Below are positions 1-7,965 of a DNA stretch of 21,064 bases, one piece after another. Source of the DNA: Butyrivibrio sp. CAG:318 (GTDB lineage Bacteria > Bacillota > Clostridia > Lachnospirales > Lachnospiraceae); NCBI GenBank assembly GCA_000431815.1, contig FR889228.1, forward strand, positions 38,645-59,708. The letters run 5' to 3'. Every line of letters starts with the position of its first letter. Within the stretch, counting starts at the first letter, position 1. A program made the translations under genes and the position numbers. The notes under the pieces are model-generated. The model was not told the DNA's origin, did not search any database, and saw only the letters and a program-made list of their open reading frames with translations.

Positions 1-60
1 TGCTGCAACAAGAGCGAATGCGCTTACACATACAGCAATTCTCTTAATAAGTTTTCTCAT
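1..60 (-). CDS. Exported protein, N-terminus only (cut by window edge)
   Basis: Reading leftwards from an ATG at 60-58, the frame stays open to the window edge and encodes 20 residues. Two or three basic residues (RKLIKR) are followed by a hydrophobic alanine/valine-rich stretch (IAVCVSAFALVAA), the n- and h-regions of a Sec signal peptide or lipoprotein leader. An AAAAGGAGAAGG Shine-Dalgarno lies just upstream of the ATG, and an extended -10 promoter lies about 50 nt further upstream. The mature protein is outside the window, so no function can be given. Since the rplT terminator lies between them, this gene is probably a separate transcription unit from rplT. Confidence 0.7.
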   Translation of the reverse strand, partial: MRKLIKRIAVCVSAFALVAA

Positions 61-106
61 TTTAATCCTTCTCCTTTTATTTACTGGTTATTCAACCGTT
101 GAGTTG

Positions 107-115
107 ATTATAACA
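107..115 (-). promoter_or_regulatory. Extended -10 promoter for the exported protein
   Basis: On the minus strand the sequence reads TGTTATAAT, a perfect TGn-TATAAT extended -10 element. No good -35 hexamer sits 16-18 nt upstream, which is tolerable for an extended -10. An 11-bp odd palindrome (TCAAC-n-GTTGA, 92-102) falls at about the predicted +1 and could be an operator, but it is short. Confidence 0.55.
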
Positions 116-172
116 CCGTAAATATCAGGGACGAAATATCAATATTCTTAGAAACGTATCAGATTTCTTAAC

Positions 173-206
173 AAAAAAAAACGGCCGCCGGTATTAACCG
201 GCAGCC
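173..206 (-). terminator. Rho-independent terminator of infC-rpmI-rplT
   Basis: On the minus strand a 10-bp GC-rich stem (197-206 paired with 183-192, with one G-U wobble) has a 4-nt loop and is followed by a 9-T tract (181-173). It starts 17 nt past the rplT stop codon and closes the operon. Confidence 0.93.
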
Positions 207-223
207 GCCTGAAATCATTAAAT

Positions 224-580
224 TTATTTAAGATTAGCCTTAGCTGTCTCTGCAAGCTTTGTGAATGCAGCAGCATCATTAACAGCGATTTCAGCGAGCA
301 TCTTTCTGTTCATCTCGATGCCTGCGCTCTTAAGACCAAACATAAACTTGCTGTATGAAAGACCATTCATTCTTGCAGCAGCATTGATTCTGGCAATCCA
401 GAGCTGTCTCATCTGTCTCTTCTTCTGCTTTCTTCCTGCATATGCAGATGTTAAAGCTCTCATTACTGACTGTTTTGCAACTCTATACTGTTTTGAACGG
501 GCTCCTCTGTAACCTTTAGCTAACTTAAGAACTCTGTTATGTTTCTTCTTTGCGTTTAATCCGCCTTTAATTCTTGCCAT
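224..580 (-). CDS. rplT: 50S ribosomal protein L20
   Basis: The product is 118 residues, the normal length for bacterial L20. It begins MARIKGG and carries the very basic N-terminal extension (about residues 1-60) that threads into 23S rRNA, including the family stretches KLAKGYRGARSK and RKQKKRQMRQLWIARINAAAR. The globular C-terminal domain (about 60-118) includes the GLSYSKFM segment. L20 is needed for early 50S assembly. In Bacillus subtilis it also represses its own operon by binding the infC leader, and a matching leader structure is visible here upstream of infC. The start is set by AAGGAGG seven to nine nt upstream. It is the last gene of infC-rpmI-rplT, 26 nt after rpmI, and is followed at once by a strong terminator. 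Confidence 0.98.
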   Translation of the reverse strand: MARIKGGLNAKKKHNRVLKLAKGYRGARSKQYRVAKQSVMRALTSAYAGRKQKKRQMRQLWIARINAAARMNGLSYSKFMFGLKSAGIEMNRKMLAEIAVNDAAAFTKLAETAKANLK

Positions 581-606
581 TTAAGTTATCCTCCTTACAA
601 TACCAA

Positions 607-804
607 TTACATATATGGTAAAATCTTCTTCATATTCTTTACGTTAGTGCTGTCAACAAGAGCAGCCTTTCTAAGATTTCTCTTTCTCTTAGTGGTCTTC
701 TTTGTAAGAATGTGGCTCTTATATGCTTTCATTCTCTTTAACTGACCTGTTCCTGTCTTTTTAAAACGCTTTGCAGCAGCTCTGCTTGTCTTCATTTTTG
801 GCAT
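607..804 (-). CDS. rpmI: 50S ribosomal protein L35
   Basis: This is a 65-residue, highly basic protein starting MPKMKTSRAAAKRFKKTGTG, which is the L35 signature, with the usual SHILTKKTTKRKRNLRK block in the middle. The length matches the family (about 64-66). L35 is a small 50S component buried in 23S rRNA. It lies 35 nt after infC and 26 nt before rplT, in the canonical infC-rpmI-rplT order of bacterial genomes. A TAAGGAGG Shine-Dalgarno precedes the ATG. No transcription signal is visible in either spacer, so all three genes should be on one transcript. Confidence 0.97.
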   Translation of the reverse strand: MPKMKTSRAAAKRFKKTGTGQLKRMKAYKSHILTKKTTKRKRNLRKAALVDSTNVKNMKKILPYM

Positions 805-839
805 GATAAAAATCCTCCTTAAAATTGTGCATATAATAT

Positions 840-1346
840 TTAACGTTTCTCAGCTAAAACCATAGCCATACTTCTGCCTTCAACCTTGGCCGGTTTCTCA
901 ACAACCGCACACTCTTCAAGTGCCTTGGCAAAATCATCAAGAATATGCTTGCTGGCTGTCATATGTGCCATTTCACGTCCTCTGAATCTTAAAGTAACTT
1001 TAACTTTATTACCTTTCTCAAGGAACTTTCTGGCTGAACCGATCTTGGTATTAAGGTCGTTAGCTTCAATATTAGGAGATAACCTCACTTCCTTAAGCTC
1101 AACTATCTTCTGTTTCTTCTTGGCTTCCTTCTCCTTACGTGCAAGCTCATATCTGTATTTACCGTAATCTACGATCTTACATACAGGCGGCTTGGCAGTC
1201 GGTGCAATCTTAACAAGATCCAGTTCGGCCTCTCTTGCAAGCTTCATTGCATCTCTGGAAGACATGACGCCAATCATCTCGCCATTCTCGCCGATAACAC
1301 GAACCTCTTTGTCTCTGATCTGTTCATTAATCATTAACTCGCTAAT
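840..1346 (-). CDS. infC: Translation initiation factor IF-3 (AUU start)
   Basis: IF-3 binds the 30S subunit, blocks premature 50S joining and checks the start codon. The N-terminal domain holds MINEQIRDKEVRVIGENGE, followed by a lysine-rich linker (ARKEKEAKKKQK) and the C-terminal domain with VRLSPNIEANDL and VTLRFRGREM. The first ATG is at 1334-1332, but the only Shine-Dalgarno (GGGAGG, 1361-1356) is 21 nt from it. It is 9 nt from an in-frame ATT at 1346-1344, which adds the residues I/M-S-E-L before MINEQ. AUU is the known infC start in Escherichia coli and is used because IF-3 discriminates against it, giving autoregulation. I therefore place the start at 1346 (168 residues). The gene heads infC-rpmI-rplT. 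Confidence 0.93.
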   Translation of the reverse strand: MSELMINEQIRDKEVRVIGENGEMIGVMSSRDAMKLAREAELDLVKIAPTAKPPVCKIVDYGKYRYELARKEKEAKKKQKIVELKEVRLSPNIEANDLNTKIGSARKFLEKGNKVKVTLRFRGREMAHMTASKHILDDFAKALEECAVVEKPAKVEGRSMAMVLAEKR

Positions 1347-1494
1347 GGTAGTGTACCTCCCAAAAAAAATATGCTGATAGAATAACTATCCGCATATATA
1401 CACCAATGATCATATAAATCATATATTTCTGTATTATAACCCGGGTCGCCAGTGCGCCAAGGTGAGAGCGGATACTCTTCTTCTTTTCACAACT
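1347..1494 (-). ncRNA. infC-rpmI-rplT leader RNA (L20-leader-like)
   Basis: This is a roughly 147-nt untranslated leader between the promoter and the AUU start. In transcript order it holds the antiterminator strand TATCCGC (1474-1468, in a GAG..CUC mini-hairpin) and a compound hairpin at 1463-1439. That hairpin has ACCUUGG/CCCGGGU outer arms with a wobble and a mismatch, and an inner CGC-ACUG-GCG. The attenuator at 1397-1362 follows. The exact 7-nt complementarity between antiterminator and attenuator arms gives two mutually exclusive folds. In Firmicutes this operon is controlled by L20 binding its leader and causing premature termination. Assignment to that family is by position and architecture, not by a covariance search. 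Confidence 0.75.
1362..1397 (-). terminator. Attenuator in the infC leader
   Basis: On the minus strand the stem pairs 1397-1392 with 1374-1369 (6 bp), has one mismatch, then 5 bp (1390-1386 with 1380-1376), with a 5-nt loop. It is followed directly by an 8-T tract that ends at the infC Shine-Dalgarno. Its 5' arm contains GCGGATA, the exact complement of TATCCGC at 1474-1468 upstream in the same leader, so an antiterminator can form instead. Confidence 0.8.
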
Positions 1495-1499
1495 TCTAT

Positions 1500-1528
1500 A
1501 ATATATCATCAAAAGCATTGTATGTCAA
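1500..1528 (-). promoter_or_regulatory. Sigma-A promoter of infC-rpmI-rplT
   Basis: The -35 is TTGACA (1528-1523), the spacer is 17 nt, and the -10 is TATATT (1505-1500). It is a near-consensus site with predicted +1 near 1493. It lies back to back with the DegV promoter. Confidence 0.9.
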
Positions 1529-1565
1529 TACATTTTTAGGGCAAAAATAGAAAATAGTTACATAA

Positions 1566-1594
1566 TTGAATTTTACCTGTGACTATGGTACAAT
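1566..1594 (+). promoter_or_regulatory. Sigma-A promoter of the DegV gene
   Basis: The -35 is TTGAAT (1566-1571), the spacer is 17 nt, and the -10 is TACAAT (1589-1594), with a TG at 1586-1587 giving an extended -10. The predicted start of transcription is near 1601, leaving a roughly 36-nt leader with a GGAGGG ribosome binding site at 1625-1630. Confidence 0.88.
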
Positions 1595-1636
1595 AGTACC
1601 ACAAAAACTAATCTGATTCAACCCGGAGGGCACATA

Positions 1637-2503
1637 ATGAGCAAATTTATAATTACATCCGATACCACATGCGATTTACCGAAGGATTTTTGCAAGTCGA
1701 ATAATATAGACATACATCCTTTATACTATCGTTTCGGGGATAATGAAGTATACGGCGGCGACAAGGATATTACGCCTGCAGAGTTCTATAAGCGTATGAG
1801 GGATGGCGAAATGCCTACTACAATGGCCACTAATCCGGAAGCATCCCGTGAGATTTTTGAATCGCGCTTACGTGAAGGATATGACATAATCCATATTTCT
1901 TTTTCATCGGCTCTCAGCAGTTCATATCAGAACACATGCGTTGCAGCATCCGAGCTTAATGAAGAATATCCGGAACATAAAATCACTGTAATCGATTCTT
2001 TATGCGCATCAATGGGCGAGGGCCTGCTTGTATACAAGGCCGTTAATTTCATGAATGCCGGTCACTCATATGAAGAAACAGTATCTTATATAGAAGGACT
2101 TAAGCTTCATATTTCACACCAGTTTACCGTTGATGATCTGTTCCATCTTCACAGAGGAGGCCGTGTTTCCAAGGCAACAGCCATTATCGGAACCATCATC
2201 GGCATCAAGCCTCTCCTCCATGTAGATGATGAAGGACGACTGATTGCAATCGGCAAGACACGCGGACGTAAGAAATCCCTTGTATCGCTTGTGGACAAGA
2301 TGGCCGCTACAATGGGAAGCCGCGATAATGACGTCATTATGATAAGCCATGGTGACAGCCTTGAAGATGCCGAATTTGTCGCTTCACTCATCAGGGAGCG
2401 CCTGAATATCAATAATATAATAATTAATACTATATGCCCGACAATCGGTTCACATTCCGGTCCGGGAACAATTGCACTGTTTTTTGAAGCTGATGTAAGA
2501 TAA
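1637..2503 (+). CDS. DegV family fatty-acid-binding protein
   Basis: The 288-residue product has the typical DegV length and runs end to end through the family landmarks. These are SDTTCDLP (8-15), the TTMATNPEA segment (61-69), SFSSALSSSYQN (88-99), DSLCASMGEG (120-129), the FHLHRGGRVS and IIGIKPLL region, and the C-terminal GSHSGPGTIALFF. DegV proteins are cytosolic two-domain proteins that bind a long-chain fatty acid in a deep pocket. In some Firmicutes (FakB) they present it to the kinase FakA. No fakA-like partner is visible here, so the specific role is open. The gene has its own promoter and terminator, is divergent from infC, and is convergent with lepB. The start is set by GGAGGG six nt upstream. 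Confidence 0.95.
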   Translation: MSKFIITSDTTCDLPKDFCKSNNIDIHPLYYRFGDNEVYGGDKDITPAEFYKRMRDGEMPTTMATNPEASREIFESRLREGYDIIHISFSSALSSSYQNTCVAASELNEEYPEHKITVIDSLCASMGEGLLVYKAVNFMNAGHSYEETVSYIEGLKLHISHQFTVDDLFHLHRGGRVSKATAIIGTIIGIKPLLHVDDEGRLIAIGKTRGRKKSLVSLVDKMAATMGSRDNDVIMISHGDSLEDAEFVASLIRERLNINNIIINTICPTIGSHSGPGTIALFFEADVR

Positions 2504-2508
2504 ACAAT

Positions 2509-2535
2509 AAGGGAACGGCATCAAACCGTTCCCTT
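2509..2535. terminator. Terminator between convergent DegV and lepB genes
   Basis: GGGAACGG (2511-2518) pairs with CCGTTCCC (2526-2533), and AA/TT extends the stem to 10 bp with a 7-nt loop. The T tract is short on both strands (TTTGT on plus, TTATT on minus). It lies 5 nt after the DegV stop and 7 nt after the lepB stop, so it probably serves both genes. Confidence 0.75.
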
Positions 2536-2542
2536 TGTCATT

Positions 2543-3226
2543 CTATTTAATTATCTCAAATCCTTTCCAATACTTGAAAAGAACTTTGGCCACGAACCGG
2601 TCTCTCTTAACATTTCCCCAGAATCTGGAATCCGTTGAATTATTACGGTTATCACCCATCATGAAATACTCGTCATCGCCAAGTATGTATGTCTGGTTAT
2701 TGACCGTAAGGTCTTCCCTCGGTGTCTCGTTAAGATATGACTCATCCAGATAGATTGTCTCTCCATCGGCTGTCGTAATTATTACCTGACCGGCTTTGAT
2801 GGTTACAGTCTCACCCGGAAGTCCTATTACACGCTTAACATACAGCTTGCCGTAATCGGGTCCCTCCGCAGGGCATTTGAATATTGCCACGTCACCACGC
2901 TTAGGATCGGTAAAATAATATGTCATTCTGAGACCGATCATTCTGTCCTTTATGTTAATTGTAGGAATCATGGAACCCGACGGCACCTCGGCATTTACAA
3001 TTACGAATTTGCATAAAAGGAATGCCACCAGTGCACCTATAAGGATTACCCTTACATATTCCATTGCAACCTGAAAAGTCGTTTTATTGGCCTCCTTAAC
3101 GCGCTTTGCTTCCTTTTTCTCTTCTTTCCTATGCTTCTTAAGTTCCTTCGGAGACATTTCCTGCTCCTCAAGATATTTACCGGAATAAAGCGTTCCGCCT
3201 TTATTTTTCTCTTCGTTAGCTGCCAT
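2543..3226 (-). CDS. lepB: Type I signal peptidase
   Basis: The product (227 residues) cleaves signal peptides from Sec and Tat substrates at the outer membrane face. A lysine/glutamate-rich cytoplasmic tail (1-50) is followed by one transmembrane helix (about 56-78). The catalytic domain has the nucleophile serine in PSGSMIPT (S85), the general-base lysine in YVKRVIGLPGE (K131), and the family box GDNRNNSTDSRFWG (191-204). A single N-terminal anchor is the usual Gram-positive SipS layout. The charged tail is long for the family but low in complexity and may simply be cytosolic. It lies 16 nt downstream of purL with no visible terminator between them, so it is probably the last gene of that transcript. 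The ribosome binding site is weak (AAAGG). Confidence 0.96.
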   Translation of the reverse strand: MAANEEKNKGGTLYSGKYLEEQEMSPKELKKHRKEEKKEAKRVKEANKTTFQVAMEYVRVILIGALVAFLLCKFVIVNAEVPSGSMIPTINIKDRMIGLRMTYYFTDPKRGDVAIFKCPAEGPDYGKLYVKRVIGLPGETVTIKAGQVIITTADGETIYLDESYLNETPREDLTVNNQTYILGDDEYFMMGDNRNNSTDSRFWGNVKRDRFVAKVLFKYWKGFEIIK

Positions 3227-3242
3227 TTAATCTGCCTTTCTT

Positions 3243-6200
3243 CTATTTGAAATATTTAACGCCTGACTCAAATACTTTCAAATCCTGCTCACCGAAGATA
3301 TTGACCGCAACAGCATCTCCCTTACGTTCAACGTGCGCCATCTTACCGAATACACGGCCATCAGGACTTGTAATACCTTCAATAGCTCTGTATGAACCGT
3401 TAACGTTCCACTCTTCATCCATTGTAGGATTACCGTCAATGTCAACGTACTGTGTTGCTACCATTCCTTCTGCAAAAAGTCTGTCAAGCCATTCTTTGTC
3501 AGCAACAAATCTTCCCTCGCCATGTGAAGCCGGTGTTACATATACACCGCCAAGTTTGGCACCTGCAAGCCATGGTGATTTATTTGATACAACTTTGGTG
3601 TATACCATCTTGGATATATGACGGCCGATTGTGTTCATTGTAAGTGTCGGTGAATCCGCCTTCTGTTCTGTAATCCTGCCGTAAGGCACCAGACCGAGTT
3701 TGATGAGTGCCTGGAATCCGTTACAGATACCGAGTGCAAGTCCGTCACGTTCGTTAAGGAGCTTATCTACAGCTTCTTTGATCTTGGCATTACGGAATGC
3801 CGTTGCAAAGAACTTGGCTGAACCGTCAGGTTCATCACCTGCTGAGAATCCGCCAGGGAACATAATAATCTGTGCCTGATTGATTGCTTTTTCAAATTCG
3901 TCAACCGAATCCCTTATATCAGCTGCAGTAAGGTTCTTAAATACCTTGGTAACTACGTTGGCTCCGGCATTTTCAAACGCCTTGGTGCTGTCATACTCGC
4001 AGTTGGTTCCCGGGAATACCGGAATGAATACCGTAGGCTTTGCTACCTTATTCTTGCATACATAGATGCTGTCTGCATTGTAAACAGGCGTTTCAAGCTT
4101 CTGTCCGCCCTTAACGGCAACTGTCGGGAATACCTTTTCAAGAGGTTTCTTCCATGTATTCAATGCCTCTTCGACACTTATTACCGCATCACCGTATGTG
4201 AATGTTCCGTCATCGGTAACTTCACCGATCACAGTGTATTTGCAGCCGATCTTATCAAGGAGTTCCGGATTAGCCTCGGCAATAATACATCCGTATTTAG
4301 GTGCAAAGAACTCACTGCTGTCATAATCTGCGTTAATCCTGACTCCAAGCTTGTTACCAAATGCCATCTTGCTGACTGCTTCCGCGATGCCCTTTGCATT
4401 AAGGGTATATGCACTGACAACAGCCTTGTCTGCAATAGCTTTGGCAACCGCATTGTAAAGTGCCATAACCTGTGAATATACAGGAAGGTCATATTCATCT
4501 CTCTCTATCTCAAAGAGAACTATTTTATTGCCTGCTTTTTTGAATTCAGGCGTGATTATATCATTATAGCTTCCGGTATCAACAGCAAATGAAACAAGTG
4601 TATTAGGAACATCAAGATCATTAAATGTACCTGACATACTGTCCTTGCCGCCGATTGACGGAAGACCGAATCCCATCTGTGCATCAAATGCACCGAGAAG
4701 AGCTTTCATAGGCTCGCCCCATCTTGCAGGATCCTCTGTCATTCTTCTGAAATATTCCTGGAAAGTAAATCTTATTTTCTTAAAGTCACCGCCCGCGCAG
4801 ACAATCTTAGCCATGGACTCAACAACAGCATAGATTGCGCCGTGGTATGCGCTCCATGATGAAAGGTACGGGTCAAAACCATAGCTCATCATCGTCACGA
4901 AATCAGTCTTGCCCTTAAGGACAGGAAGTTTGGCAACCATGGTCTGGACTTCGGTAAGCTGATATTTACCGCCATATGGCATGAACACCGATCCGGCTCC
5001 GATTGAACCGTCAAACATCTCTACAAGACCCTTCTGTGAACATACATTAAGATCTGAAAGCGTCTTAAGCCATTCAGCCTTGACATCTTTAACTTCCGGT
5101 GCTTTAAAGAGATTATCTTTCTCTTCCGGAATGTTGACAACAACATCCGTCTCCTGATGAGCTCCGTTGGTATCAAGGAATGCCCTGCTTATATTAACGA
5201 TTTCTTTGCCTCTCCATTCAAGGATAAGTCTCTTTTCTTCTGTGACTACAGCAACCTCAACAGCTTCGAGGTTTTCCTCGTTCGCATACTCAAGGAAAGC
5301 CTTCACATCCTTAGGGTCTACGACAACAGCCATTCTCTCCTGTGACTCGGAAATAGCAAGTTCTGTACCGTCAAGTCCCGCATATTTCTTAGGAACTTTA
5401 TCAAGTGATACTCTGAGGCCGTCTGCAAGTTCTCCGATTGCTACGGATACACCGCCGGCACCAAAGTCATTACATTTCTTGATAAGACTGCTGACCTCAG
5501 GTCTTCTGAATAATCTCTGAATCTTACGTTCTGTAGGCGCATTACCTTTCTGGACTTCTGCACCACATGTATCTATTGATTTCTCCGTATGTGCTTTGGA
5601 TGAACCCGTAGCTCCGCCACAGCCATCGCGTCCGGTTCTTCCGCCGAGGAGAATGATGATATCTCCGGGATCTGATGTTTCCCTTATAACAGCGCTTCTC
5701 GGAGCAGCGCCCATAACAGCACCGATTTCCATTCTCTTGGCTGCATAATTAGGATGATATATTTCTTTAACGTAACCTGTTGCAAGTCCTATCTGGTTAC
5801 CGTATGAACTGTAACCGTGAGCTGCTTCGCGTACTATTTTCTTCTGAGGGAGCTTTCCGGCCATCGTCTTATCAAGTGAAACCGTAGGATCTGCCGCACC
5901 TGTGACACGCATTGCCTGATATACATAAGTACGTCCCGAAAGCGGATCTCTTATGGCACCGCCAAGACATGTGGCAGCACCACCGAACGGCTCTATCTCC
6001 GTAGGATGGTTATGTGTCTCGTTCTTGAAATTCACAAGCCATTCCTCAGTTACACCGTCAATCGTTACCGGAACAACAATACTGCATGCATTGATTTCAT
6101 CGGAAACTTCCATATCCTGAAGCTTTCCGTCTTTCTTAAGCTTCTTCATTGCCATAAGTGCGATGTCCATAAGACATACAAACTTATCATCACGGCCGGC

Positions 6201-6995
6201 ATAAAGTTCACCGAATGTTTCCTTATATTTATCAAAAGAATCCTCGATAGGTTTTCTGTAATATCCCTCGCCGAACCTGATATTCTTAAGTTCAGTTGAG
6301 AAAGTTGTATGACGGCAGTGATCCGACCAATACGTATCAAGAACTCTTATCTCCGTCATCGACGGGTCCCTGTGTTCCTCGTCATGATAATATTTCTGTA
6401 TATGAAGAAAATCCTTAAACGTCATGGCAAGACCGAGTGATGAATACAACTCCTTAAGTTCGGTCTCCGGCATATCCTTAAATCCGTCAAAAATCTTAAC
6501 ATCTGCCGGATCCGGGAATATCGTGACAAGAGTTTCCGGCTTATCCATCTTCGCTTCTCTTGAATCAACCGGGTTAATGCAGAAATTCTTAATGCTCTCA
6601 AGCTGGCTGTCAGTAAGACTGCCTTCAACCGCATATACGGTAGCTGTCTTGATCTCTACATCTTCATCCTCACGGAGAAGCTTAACGCACTGAACGGCAC
6701 TGTCAGCTCTCTGGTCAAACTGTCCCGGAAGAAACTCTACCGCAAATACGTGCTCGCCAGGTCTGTGTTCAAAATCTTCTTCGTACACAATATCTACCGG
6801 CGGTTCTGAAAATACTGTTACAAGTGCCTTGCGATATGTATCTTCGGTTATTCCTTCAATATCATATCTTATAAGAACACGCACATTGGTCACAGTATCT
6901 ATATTCAGATAACTGCTTATCTCCTCGCTAAGTTCCTTTGCCTTTACGGCGAATTCAGGTTTTTTCTCAGAATAAACTCTCTTTACGTTGCTCAT
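3243..6995 (-). CDS. purL: Phosphoribosylformylglycinamidine synthase, single-chain
   Basis: The enzyme catalyses the ATP- and glutamine-dependent conversion of FGAR to FGAM, the fourth step of purine synthesis. This 1250-residue form carries synthetase and glutaminase domains in one chain, rather than separate PurS/PurL/PurQ. Visible motifs are TYWSDHCRHT (221-230), NETHNHPTEIEPFGG (325-339), a second-half IGGKDSMSGTF, and the C-terminal amidotransferase with FPGTNCEYD, MFPGGFSAGDE and LGICNGFQ (C near 1091). The H and E of GKMAHVER are near 1221 and 1223. A longer frame opens at 7037, but AAGGAG is correctly placed only for the ATG at 6995. That start leaves 34 nt after the preceding deacylase-like gene. 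No purine riboswitch is visible upstream. Confidence 0.97.
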   Translation of the reverse strand: MSNVKRVYSEKKPEFAVKAKELSEEISSYLNIDTVTNVRVLIRYDIEGITEDTYRKALVTVFSEPPVDIVYEEDFEHRPGEHVFAVEFLPGQFDQRADSAVQCVKLLREDEDVEIKTATVYAVEGSLTDSQLESIKNFCINPVDSREAKMDKPETLVTIFPDPADVKIFDGFKDMPETELKELYSSLGLAMTFKDFLHIQKYYHDEEHRDPSMTEIRVLDTYWSDHCRHTTFSTELKNIRFGEGYYRKPIEDSFDKYKETFGELYAGRDDKFVCLMDIALMAMKKLKKDGKLQDMEVSDEINACSIVVPVTIDGVTEEWLVNFKNETHNHPTEIEPFGGAATCLGGAIRDPLSGRTYVYQAMRVTGAADPTVSLDKTMAGKLPQKKIVREAAHGYSSYGNQIGLATGYVKEIYHPNYAAKRMEIGAVMGAAPRSAVIRETSDPGDIIILLGGRTGRDGCGGATGSSKAHTEKSIDTCGAEVQKGNAPTERKIQRLFRRPEVSSLIKKCNDFGAGGVSVAIGELADGLRVSLDKVPKKYAGLDGTELAISESQERMAVVVDPKDVKAFLEYANEENLEAVEVAVVTEEKRLILEWRGKEIVNISRAFLDTNGAHQETDVVVNIPEEKDNLFKAPEVKDVKAEWLKTLSDLNVCSQKGLVEMFDGSIGAGSVFMPYGGKYQLTEVQTMVAKLPVLKGKTDFVTMMSYGFDPYLSSWSAYHGAIYAVVESMAKIVCAGGDFKKIRFTFQEYFRRMTEDPARWGEPMKALLGAFDAQMGFGLPSIGGKDSMSGTFNDLDVPNTLVSFAVDTGSYNDIITPEFKKAGNKIVLFEIERDEYDLPVYSQVMALYNAVAKAIADKAVVSAYTLNAKGIAEAVSKMAFGNKLGVRINADYDSSEFFAPKYGCIIAEANPELLDKIGCKYTVIGEVTDDGTFTYGDAVISVEEALNTWKKPLEKVFPTVAVKGGQKLETPVYNADSIYVCKNKVAKPTVFIPVFPGTNCEYDSTKAFENAGANVVTKVFKNLTAADIRDSVDEFEKAINQAQIIMFPGGFSAGDEPDGSAKFFATAFRNAKIKEAVDKLLNERDGLALGICNGFQALIKLGLVPYGRITEQKADSPTLTMNTIGRHISKMVYTKVVSNKSPWLAGAKLGGVYVTPASHGEGRFVADKEWLDRLFAEGMVATQYVDIDGNPTMDEEWNVNGSYRAIEGITSPDGRVFGKMAHVERKGDAVAVNIFGEQDLKVFESGVKYFK

Positions 6996-7029
6996 GGGAT
7001 TCTCCTTTTTGTTGGTTGTGTAATTATAT

Positions 7030-7965
7030 TTATTCATGTAATCTTCTTATTACCTTATAAACAACCGCATCTTCCATAACTGTCGGTGCGGCATAAGCAA
7101 AAAATATCATGCCTTCAGTCGGCGAAATTACCTGTTTGATAACATCTCCGCTGCTCGTGTCTATTATTTCTCCAATTACATCGCCGCGGTATACCGTCTG
7201 GCCCGGGTCACATAACCTCTTATAGAATCCGGCTGCGCCGGATAAAATAGGTGTCATATTATCTTCATTGATGACCTCAGCTATATAACCGCTGTGATTA
7301 TTGTATTTAATAATACCCATTCTGGTGAGAAATCTTAATATGGAAGCTACTGCCTGCTTGGCTGACACATCATCAATGTAATCACTGCAGTTAGTATAGA
7401 TCGAAAAAGCACTTGTGCCGCTCATCTGCCAGTTATAATTAAGCGTTGTTGTATCCATCGGTTTAGGCTTTCTTATTACCACAAATGGCAGCCCGAACAG
7501 ATTCGCAAGGCTCGGATTCTGGAATCCTGTCTCCATCATACGGACATGCGGAACAAATTTACCGGGCATATAGAAGCTGGTAAGCTGTATTCCATAGCTG
7601 TATCCCTTGATGATATTCATTATATTGGCCGCAATCTGCTGCGTTGTGTCTCCGGCTATATGTCCCGGAAACTTTCTGTTAATATCCGAATCGTCAAGCG
7701 GCCAGAACCGTCTGTCTATATTCATCGCATACTGGTTCAGGCACGGTATGACAAGTATTGACTTATTCCCGGCAATCTGACCATGTTCTTCAAGCTTACG
7801 CAGTTCCTTTATAAGCTGTGAACATATGTATGTCTGCTGATACTCATTACCTCTTAACGATCCTACAATGCATGCCGAATTATCGCCGTGGCCGAAGCGA
7901 TATCCATTAATTTTAAATGTATCTCTGTAAATTCCTTCAAGTGTATACAACTCTTCTTTATACAT
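7030..7965 (-). CDS. AstE/AspA-fold protein lacking catalytic residues
   Basis: The 311-residue protein is a recognisable paralog of its upstream neighbour (succinylglutamate desuccinylase/aspartoacylase family). The shared DINRKFPG box (93-101), the NPSLANLFGLP segment (150-160) and the C-terminal beta-rich domain align by eye. The zinc site is broken. The neighbour's GTHGDE is GSLRGNE here, with R38 at the first histidine position and only E41 kept. Its DVHSS is QLTSF here, with T129 at the second histidine. Its catalytic VVEMG aligns with IYTNC, putting T191 at the glutamate. It is therefore probably not a zinc hydrolase and may be a regulatory or structural partner of the active copy. The upstream gene's stop overlaps it by 8 nt (ATGTATAA), suggesting coupled translation. 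A GTG at 7974 is too close to the AAAGG to be the start. Confidence 0.85.
   Translation of the reverse strand: MYKEELYTLEGIYRDTFKINGYRFGHGDNSACIVGSLRGNEYQQTYICSQLIKELRKLEEHGQIAGNKSILVIPCLNQYAMNIDRRFWPLDDSDINRKFPGHIAGDTTQQIAANIMNIIKGYSYGIQLTSFYMPGKFVPHVRMMETGFQNPSLANLFGLPFVVIRKPKPMDTTTLNYNWQMSGTSAFSIYTNCSDYIDDVSAKQAVASILRFLTRMGIIKYNNHSGYIAEVINEDNMTPILSGAAGFYKRLCDPGQTVYRGDVIGEIIDTSSGDVIKQVISPTEGMIFFAYAAPTVMEDAVVYKVIRRLHE

Noticed and set aside
92..102. 11-bp palindrome TCAAC-n-GTTGA as an operator
   Set aside because: It is short, single-copy in the region and without a matching site elsewhere in the window. I note it only under the promoter entry.
6996..7029. Purine riboswitch before purL
   Set aside because: The gap to the preceding gene is only 34 nt, far too short for an aptamer, and no terminator is present.
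6996..7037. Longer purL frame starting at 7037 and overlapping the upstream gene
   Set aside because: The only good Shine-Dalgarno (AAGGAG) serves the ATG at 6995. The extra 14 residues are polar and unlike the family's N-terminus.
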